Below, one piece after another: positions 22,111 through 29,491 of a stretch of DNA of 32,933 nt. Source of the DNA: an uncultured Bacteroidales bacterium (GTDB lineage Bacteria > Bacteroidota > Bacteroidia > Bacteroidales > Paludibacteraceae); NCBI GenBank assembly GCA_946411385.1, contig CAMKDV010000022.1:1-32933 (forward strand), read 5' to 3'. Both the position numbers and the translations under genes were made by a program. Under the pieces are notes generated by a model that saw nothing but the letters and a program-made list of their open reading frames with translations, searched no databases and was not told where the DNA came from. Positions within the stretch are counted from its first letter, which is position 1. Each line of letters begins with the position of its first letter.

Positions 22111-22497
22111 ATGAACCGCGTGTTGCGTATATATCTTCTTTTGTTGTTGCTCCTGGCAGCGTGTGCTGTTGGTGCGCAATCGTCTGCCGTGCCCCAGCGC
22201 ACTCCCGAGGAGCGAGCTATGAAGCAGACCGAGATGTTGGTGCGCGACCTGGGTATCCGCGATTCGCTCATGCGCGATACCCTGTACCGTGCTCACCTGC
22301 GCTATGCCCGTGCCCGTGAGGGGGTGAAGACCCGTGCCGAGATGGTTGAGTGTCTGAATGATCTGCTGGCCGAACTCAAAACCATTCTTCCTCCCGAGGA
22401 TTACGAGCGCTTGCAGGCTATCCCTCGCCAGCAGGATGCCCGCACTTCGCGCGTACGGCCGGACAGTTCAGCACTATCCATGCCACCAGCGCCATAA
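22111..22497 (+). CDS. Small secreted Spy/DUF4890-like protein
   Basis: A 128-residue protein with a signal peptide (MNR, about 14 hydrophobic residues, cleavage near AVGAQ). The mature part starts with 'TPEERAMKQTEMLVRDLGI' and continues as charged helices with 'LLAELKTILPPEDYERL'. This is the helical pattern of Bacteroidales periplasmic Spy/CpxP-like and DUF4890 proteins. It may act as a periplasmic chaperone or stress protein; this is weakly supported. Its last 80 bases overlap the 3' end of the convergent PAP2 gene, so the final 27 or so residues, rich in Arg, Ser and Pro, are encoded by both strands. Confidence 0.6.
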   Translation: MNRVLRIYLLLLLLLAACAVGAQSSAVPQRTPEERAMKQTEMLVRDLGIRDSLMRDTLYRAHLRYARAREGVKTRAEMVECLNDLLAELKTILPPEDYERLQAIPRQQDARTSRVRPDSSALSMPPAP

Positions 22498-23065
22498 GCG
22501 CGCCTACCGCCAGTCCGGCCAGTATATCCAGCGGGTAATGTACGCCCAGGTACATGCGGCTGTAGCAGTTCAGCATTACCCACAGCATCAGCGGCAGCGT
22601 CACATACAGGTGAACGAGCCTCTTTTTTTTGTGGGTATATATCAGGCAGAACAGTAGCGCGGCTGCCATGGTGTTGGCTGCGTGGTTGCTGCAAAAGCCG
22701 TAGGCTCCGCCTGTGTAGCCGTTCACGGTATGGATCAGCGGCCCGATGATCAGGTCGTGCGTCGGTCGCGGCCGTGCAACGAGCGGCTTGATGATCCGCG
22801 CGCATATAAGGTCCGCGCCGCCTACTGCTACGGCAAACAGCAGTACCGTCAAGCCGAACACAGCCCATCGTGGCCAACTGCCGGATGCTTTTTTTGTAGG
22901 CTGCTTGGGTATGTTGTACCACAGCAGCACCAGCATCAAGGCGTACAGCGGCAGCCATGTTGCGGGCCTGCTGACCTGCCACATCAGCGCGTCTGCCCAT
23001 GGGGCGTGTGCGCCGTTGATGGCAAGCAGCCATTGCTGATCCATATGTATCAGGCTATCAATCAT
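22418..23065 (-). CDS. PAP2-family phosphatase, membrane-bound
   Basis: A 215-residue inner-membrane phosphatase with about five or six helices. The three PAP2 motifs are present: 'KPLVARPRP' (K-x6-RP), 'CSNHAANT' (the PSGH-type motif with catalytic His) and 'SRMYLGVHYPLDILAG' (SR-x5-H-x3-D). Members dephosphorylate undecaprenyl diphosphate, phosphatidylglycerophosphate or lipid A; the substrate here is open. It lies 9 bases downstream of rsmE on the same strand, so the two likely form an operon. Confidence 0.93.
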   Translation of the reverse strand: MIDSLIHMDQQWLLAINGAHAPWADALMWQVSRPATWLPLYALMLVLLWYNIPKQPTKKASGSWPRWAVFGLTVLLFAVAVGGADLICARIIKPLVARPRPTHDLIIGPLIHTVNGYTGGAYGFCSNHAANTMAAALLFCLIYTHKKKRLVHLYVTLPLMLWVMLNCYSRMYLGVHYPLDILAGLAVGALMALVAWIVLNCPAVRAKCGHPAGEG

Positions 23066-23074
23066 TCAATCCTT

Positions 23075-23788
23075 TCAGCTGTTCTGTACAATCGTGGTGG
23101 CAACGATGGCGGCTGTCTCGGTGCGCAGCCGCGCGTCGCCCAGGCTCACGGGGATAAAGCCGTGCTCCATAGCCAGCCGCACCTCTTCATCGCTAAAGCC
23201 GCCTTCCGGACCGATCAGCACGATGGTGGAGCCATGCGGCGTATGCTGCAGCTCGTCGCGGAGAATCTTTTTGTCGGTCCATGGCGATGAGTGGGCAATA
23301 TATCGCCGCTGTTCTGTAGCCGAGCAGATGACCTGCTCCACGGGCGTCATCTCGCTCAGTGCGGGCTGATAGGCGGACAGGCTCTGCTTGGCTGCAGAGA
23401 GGATAATCTTCTCCAATCGGTCGGTACGTATCTGCTTGCGCTCGGAATAGCGGCAGAGCAGCGGCGTGATGGTATCAACGCCTATCTCCGTACATTTCTC
23501 GGCAAGCCATTCGATGCGCTCGATATTCTTGGTCGGCGCCACGGCTATATGCAGCTCTACGGGGTGATGCTTGGTCTGAAGGGTTTGCTCCACGATCTCC
23601 ACTTCGCAATGTTTGGGATGCGGATTGGTGATGCGTGCCTCGTAGAGCATACCGCGGCCGTCGGCTATGTGCAGCATATCGCCCGTGCTGCGCCTCAGTA
23701 CGCGCACGGCGTGCATGCTCTCCTCCTCGGACAGAACATGCGTTTCGGCTATAGCCGGACAATAAAACAGGTGTTGTACTGCTTGCAT
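23075..23788 (-). CDS. rsmE: 16S rRNA (uracil1498-N3)-methyltransferase RsmE
   Basis: A 237-residue SPOUT-class methyltransferase acting on the small ribosomal subunit RNA. The N-terminal PUA-like part has 'HAVRVLRRSTGDMLHIADG'. The SPOUT knot is 'IGPEGGFSDEEV' near residue 190 and 'SLGDARLRTETAAIVA' near 213, both diagnostic. The mid-protein 'KNIERIEWLAEKCTEIGVDTITPLLCRYSERK' is also typical. A consensus promoter lies upstream on the minus strand. The downstream neighbour is the PAP2 gene. Confidence 0.97.
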   Translation of the reverse strand: MQAVQHLFYCPAIAETHVLSEEESMHAVRVLRRSTGDMLHIADGRGMLYEARITNPHPKHCEVEIVEQTLQTKHHPVELHIAVAPTKNIERIEWLAEKCTEIGVDTITPLLCRYSERKQIRTDRLEKIILSAAKQSLSAYQPALSEMTPVEQVICSATEQRRYIAHSSPWTDKKILRDELQHTPHGSTIVLIGPEGGFSDEEVRLAMEHGFIPVSLGDARLRTETAAIVATTIVQNS

Positions 23789-23831
23789 CTGATAGCGGGC
23801 TGTGATGCCCGGGTTTTGTAATTTGCGGGTA

Positions 23832-23863
23832 CAAAGTTACACATAATTTTTGATATTTGCAAA
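23832..23863 (-). promoter_or_regulatory. Promoter of rsmE
   Basis: On the minus strand, TTTG (23863-23860), 20 bases, then TAACTTTG (23839-23832), a perfect Bacteroidota promoter. The rsmE start codon is 43 bases downstream of the -7 box. Confidence 0.8.
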
Positions 23864-23868
23864 TAATT

Positions 23869-23900
23869 CTTGCATATATCAGTTTTTTTTTGTACCTTTG
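23869..23900 (+). promoter_or_regulatory. Promoter of the CDF transporter gene
   Basis: The -7 box TACCTTTG (23893-23900) is consensus, and 20 bases upstream lies CTTG (23869-23872), a one-base-off -33 box. The ATG is 24 bases downstream. It is divergent from, but does not overlap, the rsmE promoter. Confidence 0.65.
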
Positions 23901-23924
23901 CGCCTGTTTTATTAAACCGACTGT

Positions 23925-24845
23925 ATGAAGACTGACGTTTCTCGTGAGAAAGAGATATATCGGATAACCATCCTCGGCAGCATCATCAACCTGCTTCTGA
24001 CCGCTCTGAAGTTCGTTGCGGGTATCCTGGGTGCTTCGGCGGCAATGATTGCCGATGCCGTGCATTCGCTCAGCGACCTGCTCACCGATTTTGTGGTGCT
24101 CCTGTTTGTGCGCATCAGCAATCGTCCGGCGGATGTCGACCATAACTACGGTCACGGCAAATACGAGACGCTTGCCACGACCATCATCGCCGTAGCGCTG
24201 GTAGCAGCCGGCGGCATACTGCTGGGTGAAGGTGTGGAGAAGATCCTGGATGCCTGGCATGGCGAACCGCTGGTGATGCCCGGACGCATCGCGCTGTGGG
24301 CTGCGCTGGTCAGTATAGCGGCTAAGGAGCTGATCTACCAGCTGACCGTGGCGGTAGCTAAACGGGTGGACTCGTCCGCGCTGCGCGCCAACGCCTGGCA
24401 CCATCGTACGGATGCTCTCTCGTCCGTAGCTACGGCGCTGGGTATAGGCGGTGCGCTGCTGTTTGGCGGCAAATGGGCTATCCTGGACCCTATAGCGGCG
24501 GTGCTCGTGTCGCTGTTCATCATCGTGGCGGCTGTCAAACTGCTGCACGAAGCCGTGCAGGAACTGCTGGAGAAAAGTCTGCCTAAAGAGGTGGAGCAGG
24601 AGATCCGCGCCATCGTGGATGAAGATAAAGAATTAAGCCGCCTGCATAACCTGCGCACGCGGCGCGTGGGAGCGATATATTCCATTGAGATGCACGTGCG
24701 TATGCGCGGCGATGTTACGCTCGAAGAGGCGCATGCACATAGCGTGCTGTTGGAGAAGCGCTTGCGTCAGCGCTTTGGTGAATCTACTCTGATCACCATT
24801 CACTTGGAGCCCATCAAGCCCGACAAGCCTCAACCTGCCGTTTAG
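23925..24845 (+). CDS. Cation diffusion facilitator (CDF) family transporter
   Basis: A 306-residue inner-membrane metal/H+ antiporter with six helices and a cytoplasmic C-terminal domain. The metal site on helix 2 is 'IADAVHSLSDLLTDF' and on helix 5 'NAWHHRTDALSSV'; 'VDHNYGHGKYETLA' is the conserved loop between helices 2 and 3. Substrates are usually Zn2+, Fe2+, Cd2+ or Mn2+; the H/D pattern fits Zn or Fe types but does not decide. The stop overlaps that of the convergent xseB by 4 bases. Confidence 0.95.
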   Translation: MKTDVSREKEIYRITILGSIINLLLTALKFVAGILGASAAMIADAVHSLSDLLTDFVVLLFVRISNRPADVDHNYGHGKYETLATTIIAVALVAAGGILLGEGVEKILDAWHGEPLVMPGRIALWAALVSIAAKELIYQLTVAVAKRVDSSALRANAWHHRTDALSSVATALGIGGALLFGGKWAILDPIAAVLVSLFIIVAAVKLLHEAVQELLEKSLPKEVEQEIRAIVDEDKELSRLHNLRTRRVGAIYSIEMHVRMRGDVTLEEAHAHSVLLEKRLRQRFGESTLITIHLEPIKPDKPQPAV

Positions 24846-25039
24846 GCCTGCAGTGGTGCATCATCCTTCAGCTCACGCTCCATCTCTACGAGTTGCTCCT
24901 CGCAGTAGCGGAGCAGCCGTTTGGCCTCTGCGGCTTTTTGCTTGTATACGCTTACCGATAGAGCTTCTGTCTGCTCCAGTTCGCTGACGATGGCTTGGAT
25001 GCGAGCCATCGCTTTTTCGTAAGTTAGTTCGTTATCCAT
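24842..25039 (-). CDS. xseB: Exodeoxyribonuclease VII small subunit
   Basis: A 65-residue helical protein with the XseB pattern: 'TYEKAMARIQAIVSELEQTEALSVSVYKQKAAEAKRLLRYCEEQLVEME'. It binds XseA to form exonuclease VII, which degrades single-stranded DNA. xseA is not in the window. It is the last gene of a minus-strand operon after the sugar-phosphate transferase (3-base gap). Confidence 0.93.
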   Translation of the reverse strand: MDNELTYEKAMARIQAIVSELEQTEALSVSVYKQKAAEAKRLLRYCEEQLVEMERELKDDAPLQA

Positions 25040-25042
25040 GAT

Positions 25043-26314
25043 TTATTTGCCTTTGCCGTCCAGGATGACGCCGATGGTATAGAATAGTATCTTGATGTCC
25101 AGCCTGACGGACATGTTCTCCATATATACGATATCGTAGTTCAGCCGGTTGATCATCTTCTCGATGGTATCGGTATAGCCTACGCGGATAGGTCCCCAGC
25201 TGGTTAGTCCCGGACGTATCTTGTACAGCAGACAATAGTACGGTGCCTGCTCGATGATCTGACGGATGAAGAAGGCTCTCTCCGGTCGCGGACCTACAAT
25301 CGACATGTCGCCTCTGAGTATGTTCACCATCTGCGGCAGCTCGTCCAGGCGGTACTTGCGCATCCATCGGCCTACGGCAGTGATACGCGGATCATCGTCC
25401 GTCGACAGCTGCGGCACTTCATCTTCGGCATGCTGCACCATCGTGCGGAACTTGTATATGTTGAACGGCTTGCCGTGCAGCCCGATGCGCTCCTGCGTAT
25501 AGAAGGCGGGTCCTTTGGATGAGGCATATACGAGTGCTGCCAGCAGGGCGTATAGCGGCGATAGGATGATCAGTGTCGCGGCTGCGGCTATCACGTCGAA
25601 GGCGCGCTTGATGCATAGCTCCGAGTCGCTGATCTTATGGCGCGTGATCATCACCAGCGGGTTGCCGCTGATCTCCTGTATCTTGGCGGCGCCGGTCAGC
25701 ATGTCGTACAGTTTCGGTACTACGGCTATCTCCACGTCCATCGGATATACCTTGCGTATGATGCGGTAGAGCGTCTCTTCGTCGCGGGCAGGCAGCAGGT
25801 CGATGATGATCATGTCGCCTTTGTTCGGATGGAGCGTATCGATATCTTTATCGTCGTGTATCGTATAGGTGGCCATAGGCGTGGCATGGCGGCGGATGAG
25901 CAGCGTCACGCATAGGCGCAATACATAACTGATGATGAACTGCAATCCCCACAGCACAGCCAGCGATACCACGTAGCGGTGGTAATCCTCCACCTGGTCG
26001 TCAATCACGATGATAAAGAAAGCTATCAGCGCTATCAGCACCGACGATACGAAGGTGGTGATCACCTCCTGCGTCAGCCGCTTGCGCTGCACGCGCAGGT
26101 AGTAGCCCGACAGGTAGTAGATGATCAGACAGCCTATCGGGTAGAGCACCAGCGGCGGATAGAAGTCGAAAGCGGGGATCAGCACTGTATCCACGCTGAA
26201 CACCTTGCCTTCGTACACCAGCCAGCGGAATAGCAAAAAGCACAGCCAGACTACCTCCGATGAGAAGATGTCGGTGCAGATATAGGCGAGTTGTAGTTTG
26301 CGTCGTTGGCTCAT
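25043..26314 (-). CDS. Polyprenyl-phosphate sugar-1-phosphate transferase (WbaP/WcaJ type)
   Basis: A 423-residue initiating glycosyl-phosphate transferase for exopolysaccharide, capsule or O-antigen. The N-terminal 150 residues hold four hydrophobic helices, followed by a CoA-binding-like middle region. The catalytic C-terminal PglC-like core has 'KRAFDVIAAAATLIILSP', 'SKGPAFYTQERIGLHGKPF', 'YKFRTM', 'DDPRITAVGRWMRKYRLDELPQ' and 'GDMSIVGPRPE'. It adds hexose-1-P to undecaprenyl phosphate at the inner membrane. Its start overlaps the stop of the upstream exonuclease-Sua5 gene by 4 bases. No other polysaccharide gene is nearby. Confidence 0.95.
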   Translation of the reverse strand: MSQRRKLQLAYICTDIFSSEVVWLCFLLFRWLVYEGKVFSVDTVLIPAFDFYPPLVLYPIGCLIIYYLSGYYLRVQRKRLTQEVITTFVSSVLIALIAFFIIVIDDQVEDYHRYVVSLAVLWGLQFIISYVLRLCVTLLIRRHATPMATYTIHDDKDIDTLHPNKGDMIIIDLLPARDEETLYRIIRKVYPMDVEIAVVPKLYDMLTGAAKIQEISGNPLVMITRHKISDSELCIKRAFDVIAAAATLIILSPLYALLAALVYASSKGPAFYTQERIGLHGKPFNIYKFRTMVQHAEDEVPQLSTDDDPRITAVGRWMRKYRLDELPQMVNILRGDMSIVGPRPERAFFIRQIIEQAPYYCLLYKIRPGLTSWGPIRVGYTDTIEKMINRLNYDIVYMENMSVRLDIKILFYTIGVILDGKGK

Positions 26315-27564
26315 TTGCGAATGATGGTTATCTCGTTATGTTTCCCTACTTTCACGATGCTGCTGGGTTGCGCGGGTTTCGTCTCGTTGCGCCGTGTGCG
26401 GCATACATAATCCATCCGCGATACGATCACCGTCTCTATCTCGGCATAATTGGCGGGTGTGGGATGTCCCGACAGGTTGGCGGAGGTCGATACCAGCGGC
26501 TTGCCCAGCTGCTCGCACAGCAGATGTGATAACGGCTCGTACGTCACACGTATGCCCAGGCTGCCGTCCTCGGCTTGTATGCCCGGTGCCACGCCTCGGG
26601 CTTCGGGGTAGATGATGGTCAGCGGTTTGGGCGAGATGCCGTCTTCCGGCGCACTCACTTCCAGCAAGGTCTGCGCTGCCTGCGGTATGTCCGGCACGTA
26701 GTCTGCTACCCTCTCGGGCGTATCCACCAGCACCAGCACCGATTTGCCTTTTTCCCGCTCTTTGACCTTGAATAGTTTCTCCACGGCTTCCGCGTTCGTC
26801 GCATCGCAGCCTATGCCCCAGACGGTATCGGTGGGGTAAAGGATCACGCCGCCTTTGTTCAGAACCTCTACGGCACGCGCCACATCGTTATGCATGTTGA
26901 TCTCGCGCTGGTGTTGCGTCTGTGCTTCATGTTCGACACATTTCATCTGCTCTACGGCTTTCTTCGGCAGCTTGGTCGAGTCCGCCAGCGCCTTGTATAT
27001 CAGCAGCGTAGCCCATGCGTCGGTCGAGGCGTAGCGCGCTTGTTCCGGTGTGAGCGTCTCCGCTTCCCAGTTAGTCAGCTGCTGCGATTTGGATATCTTC
27101 TTGCCGAAGATGATGGCGAAGATCTTCTGCAAGCCCAGCTCCATGATGCCGTACTGCGCTACCACCTGCTGCACGTCGATGCAGTTGGCGGGCACGAAAG
27201 GCTGCAACCGTCGCAGTCCCGCCAAATCGTCGCGGAAAGCCAGACCTACCTTGCATATCTTCTTGTTGGCAAATACAGCCGCCAACGATGCCGGCATGCC
27301 TATCTTTGATAGGCGGAACAGATAGCAGCGCTCCTCCGTGGCAATCTGCACAAGGGCGGTGGGATAGTGGATGCCGCGCGTAAACGACGGACGAGACTCC
27401 GTGTCGATACCTATCACCCTGGCTTGGTTGAGGTACGCCACGGCGTCCTCTATCTGATCCTCTTGGTCCACGATGATCACTTCGCCGTCAAACTGAGCCA
27501 ACGGCAGAAGGTTGACAAGTTCTTTCGATATATGCGGAACGTATTTTTCGGCGTGTTTGAGCAT
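26311..27564 (-). CDS. Fusion of 3'-5' exonuclease domain and Sua5/YciO threonylcarbamoyl-AMP synthase domain
   Basis: A single 417-residue frame starting at ATG 27564. Residues about 30-205 are a DnaQ/RNase D-like 3'-5' exonuclease: 'IGIDTESRPSF' (Exo I Asp/Glu), 'CKVGLAFRDDL' and 'YASTDAWATLLIYKAL' (Exo III). After a short linker, residues about 230-417 form a Sua5/YrdC domain with 'GGVILYPTDTVWGIGCDATN', 'KPLTIIYPEA', 'GSLGIRV' and 'VSTSANLSG', which makes threonylcarbamoyl-AMP for t6A37 in tRNA. Both are normally separate ~200-residue proteins in Bacteroidales. The internal Met at the start of the Sua5 part could also allow independent initiation. A consensus promoter precedes the gene. 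Confidence 0.9.
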   Translation of the reverse strand: MLKHAEKYVPHISKELVNLLPLAQFDGEVIIVDQEDQIEDAVAYLNQARVIGIDTESRPSFTRGIHYPTALVQIATEERCYLFRLSKIGMPASLAAVFANKKICKVGLAFRDDLAGLRRLQPFVPANCIDVQQVVAQYGIMELGLQKIFAIIFGKKISKSQQLTNWEAETLTPEQARYASTDAWATLLIYKALADSTKLPKKAVEQMKCVEHEAQTQHQREINMHNDVARAVEVLNKGGVILYPTDTVWGIGCDATNAEAVEKLFKVKEREKGKSVLVLVDTPERVADYVPDIPQAAQTLLEVSAPEDGISPKPLTIIYPEARGVAPGIQAEDGSLGIRVTYEPLSHLLCEQLGKPLVSTSANLSGHPTPANYAEIETVIVSRMDYVCRTRRNETKPAQPSSIVKVGKHNEITIIRK

Positions 27565-27593
27565 TTTTTTATCAATCCGTAGAAAAATTTTCA

Positions 27594-27625
27594 CAAAGTT
27601 ACAATTTTTTTTGCAAATAACCAAA
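27594..27625 (-). promoter_or_regulatory. Promoter of the exonuclease-Sua5 operon
   Basis: Minus-strand TTTG (27625-27622), a 20-base gap and TAACTTTG (27601-27594). Start codon 29 bases downstream of the -7 box. Its span overlaps that of the plus-strand promoter at 27610-27641. Confidence 0.8.
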
Positions 27626-27641
27626 TTTTTTTGTAACTTTG
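27610..27641 (+). promoter_or_regulatory. Promoter of the coiled-coil protein-upp operon
   Basis: TTTG (27610-27613), 20 bases, TAACTTTG (27634-27641), the same boxes and spacing as the prs promoter. The two divergent promoters share 16 bases, so their -33 regions interlock and binding at one could exclude the other. Confidence 0.8.
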
Positions 27642-27690
27642 TAGTCGCTTTTGTGAAAATTGGGAAACAAACTAATAAAATCTTCGAAAT

Positions 27691-28329
27691 ATGAAACGAA
27701 TTTTCTTGTTTTTCTCGGCGTTGATGTTTGCCTTCTCGCTTAACGCGCAACATGTAGCGCCTCTGGGAATCTCTCTCACGTCATTCAATCTCGATTCGAT
27801 GCGTGCCTCCTATCAGGGTACGGCTTACATGCTCGAACTGCAGCGTCTGGACAAGCTCATGAAGGATGATACCAAGCTGCTGAAAGATGCGCAGACGCAG
27901 CTCAAGGGCGAGATGAATTTCCACAAGCAGATGACCGGCTATGTGGATAAGATGGAAGCATCGATCAAGAATATGCAATCGCTCTCACAGAAAGAGATGG
28001 ACGAGATGACCAAGCTGCGCGATAATATCGACAAGCAACTCCAGGCCATCAATTCCAACAACGAACTGACTCCTGAGGCGCGTGCCAAGGCGGTAGGACA
28101 GCTCAAGGATCAGCATCGCGCTATCGAGGCGATGATCAAGGCTATCTCAGGCAAGATGTCGCAGCTCGCCAACTATCCTGCTGAGATTCAGCAGATGCGT
28201 ACCGACCTGCTCATGTACAGCAGTGAGCTGACGAACAAAGAGGCGGACATCAAGCAGATGGAGAACACCCTCAAATCGCGCAGAGAGGTGATCAAGAATG
28301 AGATGAAACTCGTCAAATCACAGAAATAA
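27691..28329 (+). CDS. Periplasmic coiled-coil protein, function unknown
   Basis: A 212-residue protein with a signal peptide (MKRIF, hydrophobic stretch, cleavage after LNAQ). The mature part is almost entirely helical and charged, with heptad-like spacing from about residue 50 to 212 ('LQRLDKLMKDDTKLLKDAQ', 'MDEMTKLRDNIDKQLQ', 'LTNKEADIKQMENTLKSRRE'). The overall shape recalls OmpH/Skp-like periplasmic chaperones, but I see no specific family motif. It is the first gene after a consensus promoter, and upp follows 20 bases later. Confidence 0.75.
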   Translation: MKRIFLFFSALMFAFSLNAQHVAPLGISLTSFNLDSMRASYQGTAYMLELQRLDKLMKDDTKLLKDAQTQLKGEMNFHKQMTGYVDKMEASIKNMQSLSQKEMDEMTKLRDNIDKQLQAINSNNELTPEARAKAVGQLKDQHRAIEAMIKAISGKMSQLANYPAEIQQMRTDLLMYSSELTNKEADIKQMENTLKSRREVIKNEMKLVKSQK

Positions 28330-28349
28330 CCCAAACAAACACCCCGAGT

Positions 28350-29012
28350 ATGAAAGTTGTCAATCTTTCCGAGAACAACAGTGTTCTTAACAGTTTCCTT
28401 GCTGAGATCCGCGATGTGACTGTTCAGCAAGACCCCTTGCGTTTCCGCCGCAACATCGAGCGTATAGGTGAGGTCATGGCGGTAGAAGTAAGCCGTGCGC
28501 TCAACTTTGCGCCCAAGGATGTTACTACGCCGCTGGGTACTGCCTCCGTGCAACTGCCTACCGATCAGATTGTTCTCGGAACGATTCTTCGTGCCGGTCT
28601 GCCGTTGCACCAGGGCTTCCTGAACATCTTCGACCGTGCCGAGAACGCTTTCCTCTCGGCGTATCGCCGTGCAGGACGCGTGGTGGATGGCATACAGGAA
28701 CTGGAGATCGTGGCTGAATATCTGGCTGCCCCCTCGCTGGAAGGCAAGACGCTGCTGCTCGTCGATCCTATGCTGGCTACCGGCATGTCGATGGAGGTGG
28801 GCTATCGTGCCCTGCTCAGCCATGGCAAACCTGCGCATACCCATCTCTGCTGCGTGATCGGTACCAACCAGGCTGTCGAGTATCTGCAAGCTAATATCCC
28901 CGATGATGTGACGCTCTGGTGCGCGGCCATCGATCCCAAACTCAATACCAAGAAGTATATCGTACCCGGGCTGGGCGATGCAGGCGATCTGTGCTACGGT
29001 GGCAAACTCTGA
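28350..29012 (+). CDS. upp: Uracil phosphoribosyltransferase
   Basis: Salvages uracil with PRPP to UMP. 220 residues. The PRPP-binding loop is 'LLLVDPMLATGMSMEV' near residue 133; 'GTILRAGLPLHQGFLNIF' and the C-terminal 'PGLGDAGDLCYGGKL' (uracil-binding region) are diagnostic. The N-terminus and general layout match the Bacteroidetes UPRT type rather than E. coli Upp. It is co-transcribed with the coiled-coil gene and followed 4 bases later by the VanZ-like gene. Confidence 0.96.
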   Translation: MKVVNLSENNSVLNSFLAEIRDVTVQQDPLRFRRNIERIGEVMAVEVSRALNFAPKDVTTPLGTASVQLPTDQIVLGTILRAGLPLHQGFLNIFDRAENAFLSAYRRAGRVVDGIQELEIVAEYLAAPSLEGKTLLLVDPMLATGMSMEVGYRALLSHGKPAHTHLCCVIGTNQAVEYLQANIPDDVTLWCAAIDPKLNTKKYIVPGLGDAGDLCYGGKL

Positions 29013-29016
29013 TCAC

Positions 29017-29418
29017 ATGCCCCTTTCGCCGCAATCATACACAGCATCACGCCGTTGGACTTTGTTCATCCCCTCCGGTGTGATGCTGTTGGCTATCACC
29101 TATCTCAGCATCTTCAAGACGCCTGTGCCCGTGGCGTTGCAGGATGTGGCGCTGCTCGACAAGTGGGGACACATGCTCGCCTATGCCGTGTGGACTGTCT
29201 GTCTGCTTGCTGATTTCTCACGCGCTCGTATCCGTCATACATATATTCTCTCTGCCGCCATCGCCGTTCTCTATGGCGGGTTGATGGAGCTGGTTCAGTA
29301 TTTCTTCTGCCCGCTTCGTCAGGGCGAGTGGCTCGACTGGCTGGCTGATTGTATAGGCGTCGTCCTTGCGCTCCTCCTCTTCGCCGGCGTTAGGGCGCTT
29401 ATATCAAATATAAAATGA
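29017..29418 (+). CDS. VanZ-like membrane protein
   Basis: A 133-residue protein from ATG 29017; an in-frame earlier start at 28978 would overlap upp. There are four hydrophobic segments, with 'LLDKWGHMLAYAVWTVCLL', 'GGLMELVQYFF' and 'EWLDWLADCIGVVLALLLF' giving the VanZ pattern (K-x-x-H, E-x-x-Q and D-x-x-x-N/D). The function of VanZ-like proteins is not well known; VanZ gives teicoplanin resistance. The stop TGA (29416-29418) lies in the first unit of a heptamer array. Confidence 0.9.
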   Translation: MPLSPQSYTASRRWTLFIPSGVMLLAITYLSIFKTPVPVALQDVALLDKWGHMLAYAVWTVCLLADFSRARIRHTYILSAAIAVLYGGLMELVQYFFCPLRQGEWLDWLADCIGVVLALLLFAGVRALISNIK

Positions 29419-29491
29419 CAAATGACCATACGGCGAAGCAGATCGTTCGAGCAGAGCGAGATAAGAAATGACAAATGACAAATCACAAATA
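29413..29491 (+). repeat. AAATGAC/ACAAATG heptanucleotide array with 29-bp core upstream of dprA
   Basis: Two AAATGAC units (29413-29426) carry the VanZ stop; a 29-bp core (29442-29470) is repeated perfectly at 30646-30674; three more units ACAAATG, ACAAATC and ACAAATA (29471-29491) run directly into the dprA ATG at 29492. Confidence 0.9.

Noticed and set aside
29468..29491. N-terminal extension of dprA from an upstream ATG
   Set aside because: The extra residues are only translated repeat; DprA homology begins after ATG 29492.
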